DNA of 64,000 nucleotides from Phytophthora sp. 'mugwort' (GCA_033558025.1 JAUCEF010000002.1:124001-188000); one strand, 5' to 3'. Positions 12,300 through 25,400 are shown, counted from the stretch's first letter. Made by a program: numbers and translations. The notes: generated by a model from the letters alone, not told the origin.

Positions 12300-13158
12300 T
12301 ACACTAAGTATATCTGGGTGCCACTTTTTAAAACCTACATACTACTGTATGAAATGTTTGTTGAATAGGGCTAGGGTTGATTAAATGGATCGTTTAACCA
12401 GGATAAAAACGAATTGTTTGATACTATAATTAATAAAACTGTTTTATCCCACGCTTAGTAGCACGCCGTTCCTGCAAGTTGCACGCTGCAACCGCATTAA
12501 AGATTATCTTATAGTTTGTAGAACCTCGAAGACTCCCCGCGTCGCCATCCACGGCGACTGCTCAGGACTCGTTAGGCAGTCCGCAAGGTGATGTAGTGAC
12601 GCATACACCGCCGTTCCTCAGTGGCGCGACTGCGCAGATCTTGTTTGAGTCCCTACCGCTTTTTACACATGCAGCCGCCTCCAATATGCTACGAAATAAA
12701 TTAATCTTAAATTCAGTATGCTCGTAGAACGGTCCCTCTCGTAAGAGATATTCTATTTGATTCGATTAGGAAGGGATAAAAGCGATCAAATTTAAGCGAT
12801 AGACGCGTTCTGATTGGTCGATCGACTGTGCGCTTAGCGCTTTATTTTGTCGAAAAGGCGATGGTCCTTTTTGTAAAAAGGCACTCGCTATTTAGACCGA
12901 CTGGGGGACATGTGGCGAGGCATATTTAACCGATCATGACCGTCTGCAGCCCGAATATGCCCGACTCATAAAAAACCCGGACAATGTCATCAAGTGATGT
13001 GTGAGCAAACTATACGTGTCTATTACGTATATTCGGATAGCGATTTCAGAGGGCCAGCGACTTTGAGCGACGATGACCCCCTAGAGCGCATATTGGGAGT
13101 CAATCAAGCAAGCGAGTCGAACACATTATGTGGATGGAAAAAGGAAACTATACAGACG
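12300..13158. other. Intergenic, transposon-flank DNA
   Basis: I see no gene here. A short plus-strand open frame at 12994-13257 has no recognisable features and overlaps the C-terminal end of the MULE-Ulp1 pseudogene on the other strand. Confidence 0.4.
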
Positions 13159-14192
13159 TTAAGCACACATACGAAGGTATCTGTACCGCAGATACTGCAG
13201 CTCCTTTCTACTCAGCAGAGAAAGCTGATCAGTGCCGGTGAATACCTCGAAGGCTAACAGCATGTATATACCGCAGTTGTAGCGAAAATATTCTCGCTGG
13301 TCACACCAACGAAAATATCCTGCATGGTCTCCACTGGCCTGAATCCCTTCACGACGTTTCCTGCTACAGGTTCTCACTACAGCTGCTTTCGCTTTTGCTG
13401 CACACAGCTTCATCATCAACGAGTTAACCGTAAAATCGCTTAGTGAAGCTTTACCGACAAGTTCAAGAACTTCTGCCTGCGTCGACGAACACAAATACAA
13501 ATGTTAGATCTTTAGTAGCAGTGCCATCGGTGAGAGATGCATACCTGTGATGAAAGGAGCGGGATTGGCTTGATCTTGGCTTGTATTTCTGGATCTCGCT
13601 CGGTGTGAAATGTCTTGGGCATTTGTATAGTGAAGTCGATCGATTCAACCCAGCTAACAGCCTTAACTACATATTGAATGCTTTTCATCTCTTCGTGCCA
13701 TTTCTTCATGGCGCGCGATATTTCCGTCAAGTAGATGCCCAAACCAAAGATTCCCACCGCCACATCCTGCTCGTCTAAGTTTGTCCGGTTGAATCTTGGA
13801 TTTTTTTCTGTAGAGCTGCGACTTTGACGCCACATCTCTCAATAAGCTCCGTCGGGAATATTCGAGTGATCGACTCGATGGGGGTCAACTGCTTAGCTGC
13901 GGGCAATGCAGATATCTTGTGGGCTAATGGCGCTCTGGTTTGTTTTGGTGAACTCAAACAACTTGAAGCGGGAAAGTAGAGCTACCGACGACTCATATAC
14001 TGGCTGGTTATCCACTTCATCTTGCACGCTTGCAAGACTCAGATTCAATGAGTACATTTCAGAGTGGTCTAGGGCCAACGCAACCATTTTTCTCCGAGAA
14101 GCTTTCTTGGCTCTAGCTGTTCTCCTTGGGCAACCTCGTGACTGAGCTGGGCTCGCCACCTCAAGGGCACTATCATGTGCCAGCTCCAAAGT

Positions 14193-14330
14193 TGCAGATG
14201 GTTCTCCCGACTGAATTCCCGAATCGCCCAACTGAATGGCCCACTGGCCTGACTGGCCCGACTGAAAGCCCGAATCGCCCGACTGGCCCGACTGGATGCT
14301 ATCTCGAGTTATATGTCCTGTACCAGCCAT
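14193..14330 (-). repeat. Minisatellite encoding SGQSGD-like repeats
   Basis: Imperfect tandem units of about 9-18 bp, built around CCCGACTGG and CGAATCGCC on the plus strand. On the minus strand they encode alternating Gln-Ser-Gly and Asp-Ser-Gly tripeptides inside the MULE-Ulp1 pseudogene. Confidence 0.7.
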
Positions 14331-14426
14331 TGAGGCACGATCTGCATGTGGTTGACACGCCAGATGAGTAGCCGATTGTGACAGGTCTTGTTTCGGCTGG
14401 CCCAGTTCTCCAAGCGAACTCAGTGA

Positions 14427-14441
14427 GGGGGGGGGGGGGGG
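14427..14441. repeat. Homopolymer G tract (15)
   Basis: An uninterrupted run of fifteen G. It is one of several long C/G runs confined to the transposon-rich part of the window (others at 17158, 18035, 19735 and 22467). Confidence 0.9.
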
Positions 14442-17289
14442 CTATCACGTCTAATTTGAGTGTCATCCGCCAATATTCCACTCGATGCAGCGGTATCGGA
14501 TTTCCCCTTCTGAAATGCCGAGCACTTCCTTCAGGTATTTCTTCGCCGCTCGGTATTGTGTCATGCCAAGTCCTGCCATAGAATCACATATCTCGCCAGC
14601 GATGTGCAAGGCCTCGCGATACTTGCGGTTGGAGTCCCAGGGACGCTCGTCTGTAGCTATGACTCGACGTACATCAAACGATTCGAGTGGCAAAGAAGTG
14701 GAACTTGGGTTTTCAAACTCAAGCGCCGATCGAAGAGATGAAAGCAGCCAGCGCCGATTCAGAAACTGCGTTGGAATAACCGTTTCGGTGCCGAGATCCA
14801 CTTGAAGAAAGGATACATGGCGACATGGTAGGAGGCTTGTACTCATAAACAAACATGAGAATATCCAGCCCCGTTTCGTGACAGAATTCTCATCATTGAG
14901 CTCGTCAAGCGCGTCATCGTCCTTAGTACAGCTCTTGTGAAATACACACCCGGACACCCCTCATAAAAAGTGTATGCAGCGCGACCGAGTGCATACATAT
15001 ACTGAACAAATATGAGCTCACATGCGTGTTCACTCACGAGGTTTGCAACCTAAGTCAGTTCACCGTCATAATCAGAGTGGTGCAGGTTAACTTTCTTGTA
15101 CACTTCGTCGATGAAAAGTTCTCCTGCAGACTTTGGTAATACATGATAGAGGCAATGCCCTCATCCACAGCCATGAATCCATCCATGCCTTTAACTGTTT
15201 CCATGACGCTTCCAACCTGTTGTTGATATTGTTGCCAAGTGTCACAGTGTTTTGTCGTTTATGAGCACACCACTGGTCACGACAATTATCCCAGTTCTTG
15301 ACGAAATATGCCACAAAAAATGCTGGTTTCCACCCGTTTCATGCCCGTCTGTACCCGATTGATGCCCGTCTGAATCCAAATTCATGATCTAGTGAATCCA
15401 ACGGTGCTGATGCAGAATAACCAATCGAAGCGAGATGAACCATGTATCCAAAATGTTTCACATACTCAGACTCCGTTTTTGCGTACACAAGCAGACTCAT
15501 TACTCCTTGAAGCTGGTCTTTCTGCCATATGTTGAAGCCATAATCAGCACATGCGATCTCTTCGAGCAAGTACTTCAGTACGTGAAATTGACAGAGTAAA
15601 ACTTTCAACCTAGGAAAAAAAACTTCAACACTGACATTTCGGTGAAGTCTTTATCGACGAGCACGCACTGTACCTTTGTCCATGCGGGGTTTTGTTGGTC
15701 TTGAACTCCTCCAAAGTCGTAAGAAAATGAGCCGGCCAACACTCGATTTGCAATAGCGCATACTGCACGAACTGACCTTTCCTGAACGTGTCATGAGCCA
15801 TGAAAGAAATAAACTTACACTTGGGGCGATTCGCCCCGTGTGTCGCATCAATGATAAGAACCTCGGGGAATTGGTCGAAGAGACACGCATATGCTGGGTC
15901 TGGAGTGTGATACAGGTTGCAACTCTCTATATGGTAAACAATCACAGTTAGTTAGTTAGTTAGGCTAAATTTATGACAGAGCGCTCGCACGCTAATCATA
16001 CCTTTCCGTTGACCTCATCAACGAAAATCCATCCGACATTTCCTCGCTGGTCACCAAAGTCTGACATTCACTTCTTCAAACGTTTTGCACTAGTGCTGGG
16101 ACCATGCCCGTTCTCACGATCCTTCAACTTGCGGACCAGATTGTGGACATCTTGGAGGGTTGGATTGCTGTCCGAATTTTCTGAAATGAACTTGAGAACA
16201 CTGATCTTCTTCGCACCTGCTTTCCGGAGTTCGTCCACTGTCTGCAGTGTATTTTCATCGATCGCTTCGCGATTGGAAGGGTGTCGCTTGAAAGAACGCT
16301 CAGTCAAGAGATGGTTGTGTTCAAGTCGACACTTAGTTATCTTCACAGCGAATGTCTTGGCGACCTTATCCACCACCTGGGCACAAGCATTGACCTACAT
16401 ACATGGTAGCAGAACCATTGACCAGAACAATGAGTACATGAATATATAATACATGGCAATTGGGAGTCAAAGTTAATAGTTTGACTCACAATATGCCGGA
16501 ACGAGCCCGAATGATTCCGAATGATCCCAATGAGAGTTAAGCACGAATAGATTATTCCCGGTTGTACCTGTGACTTGCAGCCTTGACTTCGAGTATTTTG
16601 TCGGAGTCTTTTGCTGGTCGCTTTACTTGCCATGATGCGTACAGACGAATGTTTTGGCGTAATGACCCCACTCGATGGGGATTCTGTCCACCTTGAAGTC
16701 CATCTTGTCGATCTTAGCATTACGTGCGGCCGCCGTAGTGTTTGTGCCCACACGGAATACCTGGAAAACCCGAAATAGGGGTTGGATCAGCGTTAGATTA
16801 ACACGTTATAATCAATACGCTGGAGTTGTACTTGAAACGTATAGCTTGGTAGGCGGCTAAGTATTCTTCGAGGGGCATCCAGGAAGAAAATTCCAACTTC
16901 TGCGGTGGTGAAGATACGATGAGCGGTGGCCCACAGCCCTCACTGGTGCTAGCGCCGCTTCCGTCAAGTCAACGCGACCTGGGGCAGGTGCGTCTGTCGA
17001 TTTCTCACCGCTTGGGGACAGTTGATGGCTGCCACGCGTCATCCGCGCCGCCTTCGAAAGCATCACTCTCACTTTCGTCGATCTCGTACGTAGCAAGACG
17101 TCGCTTTTGCGTCGGTCGCGTTTTTGTTCGACTTCCGCGGCTCAGCACCGGATGGGTGGGGGGGGGCAGCGTCTTGCGTCCTGTTCGGGGGAAATGATTC
17201 TGTGGCTTCCAATGGGTATACGCGGTATATACGCTATACTTGTTCGGATACTCCTTGATCATCACATCCGCACCAGCCGTTGATTTGGG

Positions 17290-18280
17290 GTGAATAGGGT
17301 TATTCTCATACGGGCAAAATAATCACTCTAAAAAAAAACGCAGAACGAGTGAGGGGCTCTCCAAGGAAGGTGTGATTTTGCAGATCCGGATAAGATGGAA
17401 GTTGCCCGGCAGCCGGAAGATCCACGTCGCCAACGGCAGCCATAACAGCGTCAAGGTGATGGATCCGGACCATGCGTCACGCCAGGTCTGTATATCGTAC
17501 GGATCCTGGATCCGTCCCGTCGGGTGAGGTCTAAGTACTAGATCCGATCAGTTTAGTGCACACCGGGTTGAAGATCCGTAGGTAAAGGGAGGTAGAGTGA
17601 GACGGGTGGCCAGGAATAGGTCAGGATGGGATCCTGGGTTATAAGTAGTCCGTAGGATAGGTTTTGGGATGGGATCCGAAGGTAAATAGGCTAAGGCATA
17701 AATCAGGACCGAATTTGCACTGGAAGACAGACTTGACTATAGTATAGGGGATTTCTATTGGCCCCATACATAGACCAAGTCTAAACTTTGGCGATATTCC
17801 TGCACACGTGGCAGCCCCTGGATAGTTTGGCTAGGTTACGTTCGCCCTTTGGCTTCTCCCCCCCCATCAAGATCCCGCTATTGGAGGCGGCAAGCATCGT
17901 AAAGGAACAAGGACAACTCCGATAAGGATCAAGGACACCTCAAGAAGGAACAACTCAATATCTCGTATTTCTATTACGGATCCACAAGGTCTACGCAAAG
18001 CGCCCAAGACCAACCCCGGATCACGTGCGCAGATCCCCCCCCCCCCCCAAGTCCTCACAAGAACGTCCAAGGCCCACAATGTGCACATCTCGTGTCAACG
18101 AGAGAGCAGTACCAACCGCCGACGGCAACACAAGGTGCGCCACTCAGCAACTACACGGCCGTCAGAGTACCCACTCCGTTAGTCGGTGTCTGGGCGCAGT
18201 GCGTGTGAGTCGGGATCCTACTGAAATTCAGTAGATCTACTCCAGCGCAGAGGTTACAATGGTGGCGGCAGTGTCGTTAG
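17290..18280. repeat. GATCC-rich non-coding stretch, possible retroelement remnant
   Basis: No coding sequence is recognised. Between 17383 and 17680 the pentamer GATCC occurs nine times (near 17383, 17419, 17462, 17502, 17508, 17541, 17573, 17630 and 17673), often as GGATCC or GATCCG. More copies lie near 17980 and 18215. A C tract of 14 lies at 18035-18048. The character suggests an LTR or untranslated part of a retroelement, but no matching second LTR or pol domain was found. Confidence 0.35.
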
Positions 18281-18299
18281 TATCTATCGTCGTCCACTC

Positions 18300-19481
18300 C
18301 AGCGACAAGCTGCGTTGGCACGCCAAACACAGGCGACGCTTCTTGATGCGAACCAAGGTCTGACAGTGCGTCCTCCGCGATTCTGCATACGAGAGGGCAG
18401 ATTCCCCCCCAACCTTCGCTGCAACCAAGCCACATTTCTCATCTTCGTCAAGATGATTGAGAAACGATGGCCGAGCGTGCACTGTGTTCCACGCCCCAAC
18501 GCTCTCTTCAGCATCCGAGATTGGGTAGCTGTGGTTTTAAATATTTTACGTACGCTACGGGTGCATACGCAGCGGGACAACGTTTTGGTGCAAGCAAGAG
18601 TCAGCCGTTAGTCTACATCCGTCAAGTTGTTCAGGTTATCACGTCCATCTGCGAGTAGATCGTCAAGTTACCATCGCCTCGCAGCGAGTAGTCGGTCATT
18701 CTTGCAGGCTTTGCCCAGATAAACGGGATCGCTCGTGTTGCTGGCGCTAACGATGATACTCTAATTCGAATCAAATGAATCAACGTTTTACTGTCTGAAG
18801 GGGTACCTGGCAATGTCCTCGCCGCACCAGACCGCGTTATACGGTCCATGGCTTTCTCGATTCGGAATGGAGCGCAAAACGACCAGTCGGCGGTGCACAT
18901 TTCGCATTTTGGGCTCACGATGGATTATACCCTACCAGCTAAAGCATACTATCTTGGCGACACAGGCTACAAGCTTACTGCGGCATCTGCCTACGCCGTA
19001 TCGGATCGAGTTTGGTATGTCTTTGCGCCGGAGCAGATATAACTATGTACAGAACCAAAAACGCGTTGAAGTAGAACAAACCTTTGTCAGGCTCAAAGGA
19101 ATTTTTCGAATTTACAAACCGCCTGTCATGCAAGCCACACTGAAGTACATAACGATTATTAGAATTGCCACAATAGTGCTGCATAACTTGCTGATCGATC
19201 TCCGAGACTTCGTTTGCAAGGAGAAGCCTGGGATCCCGGCAGAATATGATATATTTCATGAGAACGATGACCCACTTGGTGTAGCGCTACGTGATGCTAT
19301 TGCGAACAAACCCTACCACGAGTATATTAGGCAGCGAATATTGTCTGATTACTGTGATGTGTTGTTGCTAATAAATACAATTAGAGCAGTGTTCACCTTT
19401 CTCGAAACCTCGATAGCCTTACCATCAGCCCTTGCGTCTTTTCTATTGTGGCGAGCTGCGTCGAAACCCAAGCAAGTTTAG
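18300..19481 (+). pseudogene. PIF/Harbinger-like transposase (DDE_4), decayed
   Basis: A helical N-terminal part (18390-18650) is followed by the typical DDE_4 blocks. The first acidic block, AGANDDTLIRI, is near 18745-18780. An NDQS-containing block is near 18880, and YYLGDTGYKL with the second aspartate is near 18947-18980. The third block, EVEQTFVRLKG followed by an IVLHNLLIDL helix, lies at 19065-19200. The blocks fall in different frames and are separated by stops, so the gene is inactive. The order and spacing of the blocks make the family assignment fairly secure. A flanking TWA target duplication was not identified. Confidence 0.75.
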
Positions 19482-20239
19482 TAGCATGATCTGGTGCAGC
19501 TAAAACTGCTGCTAGTGTCGATCCCATGGTCACCAATGCTTCAGGTAGATCCAGCTTGTGTTTGCTACGCATAGCATAATGGCTCTCGGCCTCAACTGCA
19601 ACGGTCATCCGCTAGCGTCGCTCCCTCCCTTGGCGGCGAGATCGTCGTCACGGCTGTCGTCTCCGTTTCTTTGCCCACCGTGGACAGCCTCGAGATCCCC
19701 CTCCCTCCCGCGCGCTGGGCACCCTACCGTACTACCCCCCCCCCCTTCTACCTCGTCATCGACTTCGCTGTCCGGAGAAGCTCCAAGGAATTCGGGCTAA
19801 GCAACGAAGCCCAAAATCCGGTTTGCAAAGTCCCTTTCTATCACCTCCGTAGTACGTAGTACGTACTGCTCTGCAACCCACACCAGCTGGGGTAGTTGAT
19901 AGACGGCTCGGAATTTCCAGTCGCCACTGGCGACTCGCCACTTCCGCACACTTGGTCAGGTCAAGACTAATCTGGCGAGCCGTCTTACTAACTACACGCA
20001 AGTCCATGCACATAAGACAGCGTCCGCTACCTCCTCGGGTAGTTGCATACGGCATTCTTGCATCTCGCCGTACGGCGCGTTCAGCATGGAACGAGACGAT
20101 TTCTACGAGTGCACTTTGGGAAAACCGAGTGCACCGTAAGTTCTATGCAAAAATGGGAGAAACCGAGCGCACGTTGTTCAACTTGAGTTAATGACGGAGT
20201 GCATCGCTGAGAGTAAGGCTTACTCACCGAAGAAGACGC

Positions 20240-20294
20240 GTTAAGGCTCTGCTAGCGTTCGCTATGACAAAGCTAACGCTAGCAGAGCCTTAAC
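20240..20294. repeat. Perfect 20-bp inverted repeat (hairpin)
   Basis: The arms are 20240-20259 and 20275-20294, exact reverse complements, with a 15-nt loop. The arm starts GTTAAGGCTCTGC. It could be a MITE core, a palindromic transposon end, or a foldback transcript. Confidence 0.9.
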
Positions 20295-20457
20295 AAATTA
20301 GTTAACGAAAGCTGCGTGTTACACCACCACAACACGCAGATAGGCCCGCTTTCGCCTTCGGAGAGCGCTACATACATGAACAAGAGTGGGTGTGGTTACT
20401 CAACCGCCAACGTCGCTTGGCAGGAACAGTCTTCCTCAGTATCCACAGTTTGCAAAA

Positions 20458-20516
20458 GTTCCGTTCGTTCGCGCAGCTCTTACTGCGTCGATATGAGCTG
20501 CGCGAACGAACGGAAC
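20458..20516. repeat. Perfect 22-bp inverted repeat (hairpin)
   Basis: The arms are 20458-20479 and 20495-20516, exact reverse complements, with a 15-nt loop. The arm starts GTTCCGTTCGTTCG. It has the same loop length as the hairpin 200 bp upstream but an unrelated arm sequence. Confidence 0.92.
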
Positions 20517-21389
20517 AAAGTGATACATCCTCTAGTTTTTATCTCAATTTCACTTTCTCACCTTGTACGTTTGAAATTTGTGCAGGGGCAACGGCGGAGA
20601 GTTCCACGGGAGAGGACAGAGCACGTTGCATGTCACTCAAAGGACGGTACCAACGCATTTCGACACATGAGTCGATGAAGACATCGGCATGGTAGGCACA
20701 ATTCAAGCCTATTCAAGTCGTGACGGTAGATATAGGTGGGTGGTCGACTTTGTGGGAGGTAAGCAATTTTTGCTTAGATTGCCAGGAATTGGTGCAGCTA
20801 ATAGTGGAATCAAGACGTGCTGGCTTCGACGTTTCGAAAAGTGCTGCCGACAATGCAAACACACAGGAATCGCATGCCACGGATGGCGACCATGACGCTG
20901 ACGACTATCAGGACTCAGACGGTATCCAAGACGAGATTCCACAGCTTTAGTGAATGCTGGCAATCAGCATTTACGGCGCAACAATGCACGTGAGCATAGA
21001 CTGGGCTAGCGGAGCTCAGCGTAGCTTTTATGAAGTGAACCAGGATCCAAGGCTCAATCAATGTTTCATTGATATGGTATTGCTTCAGCGTACATCCTGA
21101 TGAGACCTGTACCAGTCCAAAGCGCACACAAGCATGTAGCGGCCATGTCAAGTGTGAAAGCGGACGGCAGCGCCATATGTCATTTGCACTTGGCATTCCG
21201 CCATTTCACGTTAGCAATCTCTGTACTCGAATACCCCTCAATGTACACTTAAAAGTAATCCCCGCCCGGTCAGCATTTCGCCGTGGCAGAGAGCGAGGAA
21301 GCGTTTGATCGCTGCATTCAATACGCTGAAGCAACTCAGAGTACATGAACAGTAGAATACGAACATACACGTACCATACAATACGGTAG

Positions 21390-22240
21390 TTAGACAACAG
21401 CTACACCACCTTAACACAGGTACACGAACCTTCAATCTGGTAGCACATAGGAGAATACGGACCCAACCGCAGCAGCACCAAATCACGGCAACTGCGCACG
21501 AGGTTCTCCGCCTGGTTGAGCGCAGGAACGTTCTCCAGAACGATGACGACAGGCTTCTCTGAAAAATAGGTTCAGTAGACATCATGCACTTTACTACAAC
21601 GTCGTAGATTGCGGCAACCGATTCCGCATTCACCTCCGTGTTTATGCTGCCACGCCTAGTCGCACCGTGCACCAGGCCCACAAGCGTCGCTATGTTACAA
21701 GCGTCACTGCATTTTATCCAATCATATTTCTCCATTACTAGTTTTGGTTTGCGCTTTGTCACAAGCGTCAGAGCCGCAAAATGACTTGCCTGTACACATT
21801 GGTCGGAAGGCGCAAGACATGGGAAGGCTACGAATCAGCGCTACAGACCTGAGATTGAACATGCCGGTAGCTAGCATACCAGTGAGGATAAATCCCAAAG
21901 AAGAGCGCCGTCGTCGCAGCCGACGATAAAAAAAAACGTCGCGTGCATACGACCATTGGTGTTCCTATGTGACTGTGATTGTGACTGCATCGGTAGGCAC
22001 GGCGCACTGAATCTGCAGGTTTGCACCCTTAGAGAGAGAAAGCCTTACAACAGCTCGCTTCCCATTCGGAGCCCACCCTTGGGAGCGCTTGCAGTATGAG
22101 TTGTAGTTTGTCTCGTTGTAATATACATTAAACGCTCCCTCGCATTCGTATTTCAGTATTGCTTCAGCGAATATTCTGCGCTTCTCGATGTTGGTCTCAT
22201 TATTGCAGGTTGAAGGTCCAACCTAATCTATGCATATAGC
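21390..22240 (-). pseudogene. Tc1/IS630-type transposase (DDE_3) remnant
   Basis: On the minus strand a peptide runs from about 22200 with a YYNETNYNSYCKR motif near 22110, where the first catalytic aspartate of the YxDETN motif is replaced by Asn. It is followed by a GLVHGATRRGSI block near 21660 and a VIVLENVPA block near 21530, with Glu in place of the second aspartate. It ends with an LRLGPYSP...IEG block near 21450, the third acidic residue region. Frames differ between blocks. With altered catalytic residues and frame breaks it is a dead copy, and it differs from the mariner-like copy at 10.9 kb. Confidence 0.7.
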
Positions 22241-22494
22241 ACATAATAAATAAGTGCGCAAGCCCGAGGAAGTCCGCAACAACGTACGGCTTACTTTACA
22301 GAGTACAGCTTACCGCACCGTTTCTGACTAACCTGAGAAGTACTAAGACGAACACCAAAATTGAGGTTGAGCCTGTTCTGTATCTACGACAAGGTGTACT
22401 TGCAATTTTCTTTGAAGTAGTCCTCTAGCGCCGCTTCTATCTCCGGTGTGCACTTAATGTTCGTTGCCCCCCCCCCCCCTCTTCTTCACTTCAG

Positions 22495-25400
22495 CGGTCC
22501 CCCTGTCGACAATACGGCGTGTTGTGAGTCCCTACGTCTCTCGCCAGGCCAGAATGCTGGCCTGATGAGTGAAATAAGAACGGAAGACGTTATACACGCG
22601 ATAGATGCACTCAACAGGCACAAGTCGGCTGGAGGAGATTGACTTAACAATGACTTCTTCAAAGACAATCAAGCCCTATTAGTGCCCACCATGGTGACCA
22701 TAGGTAACGAATTGATCACTGGTGGAGAACCGCCGGGATCATTCCTCGAAGGGTTAATTCTGCCACAGCGGAAGAAAGGGGACTCGGTAGATGCGATGAA
22801 CTTTAGACCGGTCTCACTGCTACAAACAGGCTACAAAATTTTCGCCAAGATATTGGCAATGCGAACTCAGAAAGTTATGGGGACTCCAATTCGAGACTCA
22901 CAGCCGGGGGTTGTCCATGGCCGTCAAATGATGAAGCCGCTCATGATGATGCTAGCAATGCTGGCAACTGCAAAATGAGAGACCAGATGTAGCAGCAGGG
23001 CTCAGCCAAGTTATTCTGCTACTAGATTTTAAAAAGGCGTATGACACAGTAGCCCGAGAATTTCTATTTATCAGCGCTATCAAAGTTTGGATTCTCCCGA
23101 CCGTTTGTGGATATGATTCGGAGGCTGCAAGCGGGCACGACAGCGCGCTGTCTGGTGAATAGAGAACTCTCGCAAGCACAAGAGGTGGTCTCCGGAATAA
23201 GGCAACGATGCCCGCTTGCACCGCTGTTATTTTATTCTAGCGGCGAAACATTGGCGCTGGCGATCAGACAGAATGCAAAGATAGTCGGCATTCCAATTCT
23301 AAGAGGAACAGGGGAGCGGCACACGTTCTCGGCGTTCGTTGATGATTCAACGGTATTCTTAAACGAGGCCAACCAATTGCCGCGAGTGATGCAGTTGGTG
23401 GAGAGATTTGGCAAGCTCTCGGGCTTGCAGGTGCAACCGACTAAGGGCCATGTGATCTACCTGAATACGGCGTTGGAAGCAACAGAATACTGGGGAATTC
23501 CAGTACTCAGGCACGGGAAAACTGTCGGTATTTAGGTCACGCAGTTGGAACAGGTGAACTCAGGGAGGTGAACTGGGCGGCGAGGATAAGGAACGTACAG
23601 AGACGGTTGGCGACGGCAGCGCAGCTAGTAACCAGTCTGGAGAACCGAATGCAGATCTTAAACGTGATAATGTTACCATTCACAGCGGCGGCTTTTGGTT
23701 TCCCGAGTTGGGTTGATGCTCAGATCCGCAATCTCCAAAAACAGTTTTTTGTCGTACCCATTCGGCGAGTACGGAAGCTGCCAGACACAAAATCAACCCA
23801 GGCCTATTGTACACACCCAAACAAACAGGAGGTGTAGGACTAGCGTCAGTGCCAGTGGCGTGCAAGACACAAAAGGTCAAGCAGACGATGCTCTAGTTGA
23901 TACAGCGCAGGGATAACTATTTTTAGGCCTGGAATGCCTGGGCATGGAGAGGAGCGTCCGTAGCATGGATGGAAGGAGTAACACCAACAGAACAACGAAG
24001 AAGTGCAAAAGGAAGTGGCAGTCAAACACCTGGAAACAAGCTGCAAAGACTGATTGGAGAGTGCATTACACCGACAAGGAGGAAGAGGAAGACTAAAAGG
24101 GAAACGAGCAGCAGAAACTCACGGAGTTAGCGATAGAGGCGGTAAGCTGGCCATCAGGGACGAATGATTTATTGAGCTGTCGGGGCAAATGAAATGGAAA
24201 CCGCCCCAGGGAACACCAGAGCAGGAGGTGTTGTGGTCGGCCTACTGGGAGGGGAACCCATGGATCCGGGACAAACCGGGAAAGTGCTTCAGCGGAGCAA
24301 GTACAACAGAATACGACCATGCACGCTTGCAGAGCTTCAGATACAGCGCGTTGGGGTGAATAGGTACTCCATGATCATTCCAACAGTGGCAGGAACGATG
24401 AATAGGCAGGACAAGATGCGACGATGCGGCTAGCATTCTAGCCAGCACGCCGGAGATTGAGATAGGGTCTGGATTTCAAATCCAGAATCGATTGAAGATG
24501 AGGCATCAGGTAAAAACATTTGAGGACGTGTACGACTAGGAAATGACAACAACCGGACATACAAGAGGCATAAGGAGGAATTCAGCAGAAAGCATAAGAG
24601 GAAGCATCGACTTGGGCAACAACCAGATGGACTATATTAGAGAGTAGAGTGTGGCAACAGGGAAGACGAAATCACGGGACACGATCGGCACAAGTTGAGA
24701 ATGTTCGAGGACGAAGGTAGTATAGTTTTCTATGCGCATCCGCTAATTCAAGGGTTTCCCTGGAGAGTACTGAAAACGATTGCCAACAAACATCTTAAAC
24801 GCTCTAAAGTAACAGCCGTTCAAGAAGTACAAAGGAAGAGGAATCCGACTGGAAAGACTGCTGGAGAAGATATCCCAAGCGGCCAAAGAAGCAGGTGGCA
24901 GGCTGCCGCACTGCAACAGACTCTGAAACAGGTTGGCAGCACGGCAGTGGGTTAACTGAAATACCAAGTTCGGGTTGGGTACCGAGTGGCCACGAGGCAA
25001 CTCAACCTTTATCACAAGATCGAAGACGGGACAACAAATTGTAGAAATTTAGATTGCTGCAGTGGGAACAAGGAAACGATGCAGCATATATTTTGGGACT
25101 GTCCTAGTGCTCAGGCGTGCTGACAAAAGTTCATCTGCCACGGAAGAGCGATGGGAACTGAGTCAGCTCGGGCGCTTTCGGGACAATTGTGCCGACCGAA
25201 AGGCACCCAAAGTGTCGGCATCGATGACACTACGTCTGATAGCAGAATATCCAGACACAGAAAAGAAGCAGATTGCGGGAGAATGGAAGAGGATGTGGCA
25301 TATCATGAGTAGTGTGTGTGTGCCACAATGCTATGGATATAGAGGAATCATGCGATCTTCCAGCACGAAGAAGTTACGATGGAGCAAAGCGTGCAGGAAT

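Larger units (their letters stand above)
13159..17265 (-). pseudogene. MULE (Mutator-like) transposase with C-terminal Ulp1-like protease, decayed
   Basis: Reading right to left, the parts follow the order of a FAR1/MULE protein. An acidic N-terminus (17265-17005) precedes a FAR1-type region near 16880-16640 with the FVCTHHG motif, interrupted by a probable intron with its acceptor near 16760. A basic helical linker follows (16376-16068). The MULE DDE core shows its first aspartate in an IDATHG motif near 15845 and a CQFH motif near 15590, and further on a GNNINNRLE motif near 15220. A SWIM zinc finger with CRHV lies near 14815. Downstream is a Ser/Gly/Gln repeat region (14330-14180), then a segment with a YNCGIY motif near 13280. 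That motif resembles the catalytic cysteine of C48 (Ulp1/SENP) peptidases. Many stops and frame changes show that it is dead. Exact ends and terminal repeats were not found. Confidence 0.75.
19482..21385. other. Non-coding region with hairpins, no gene recognised
   Basis: Several overlapping open frames on both strands (for example 19756-20055 minus and 20390-20695 plus) show no domain features. The clear features are a C tract of 11 at 19735-19745 and two long perfect inverted repeats listed separately. Confidence 0.4.
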
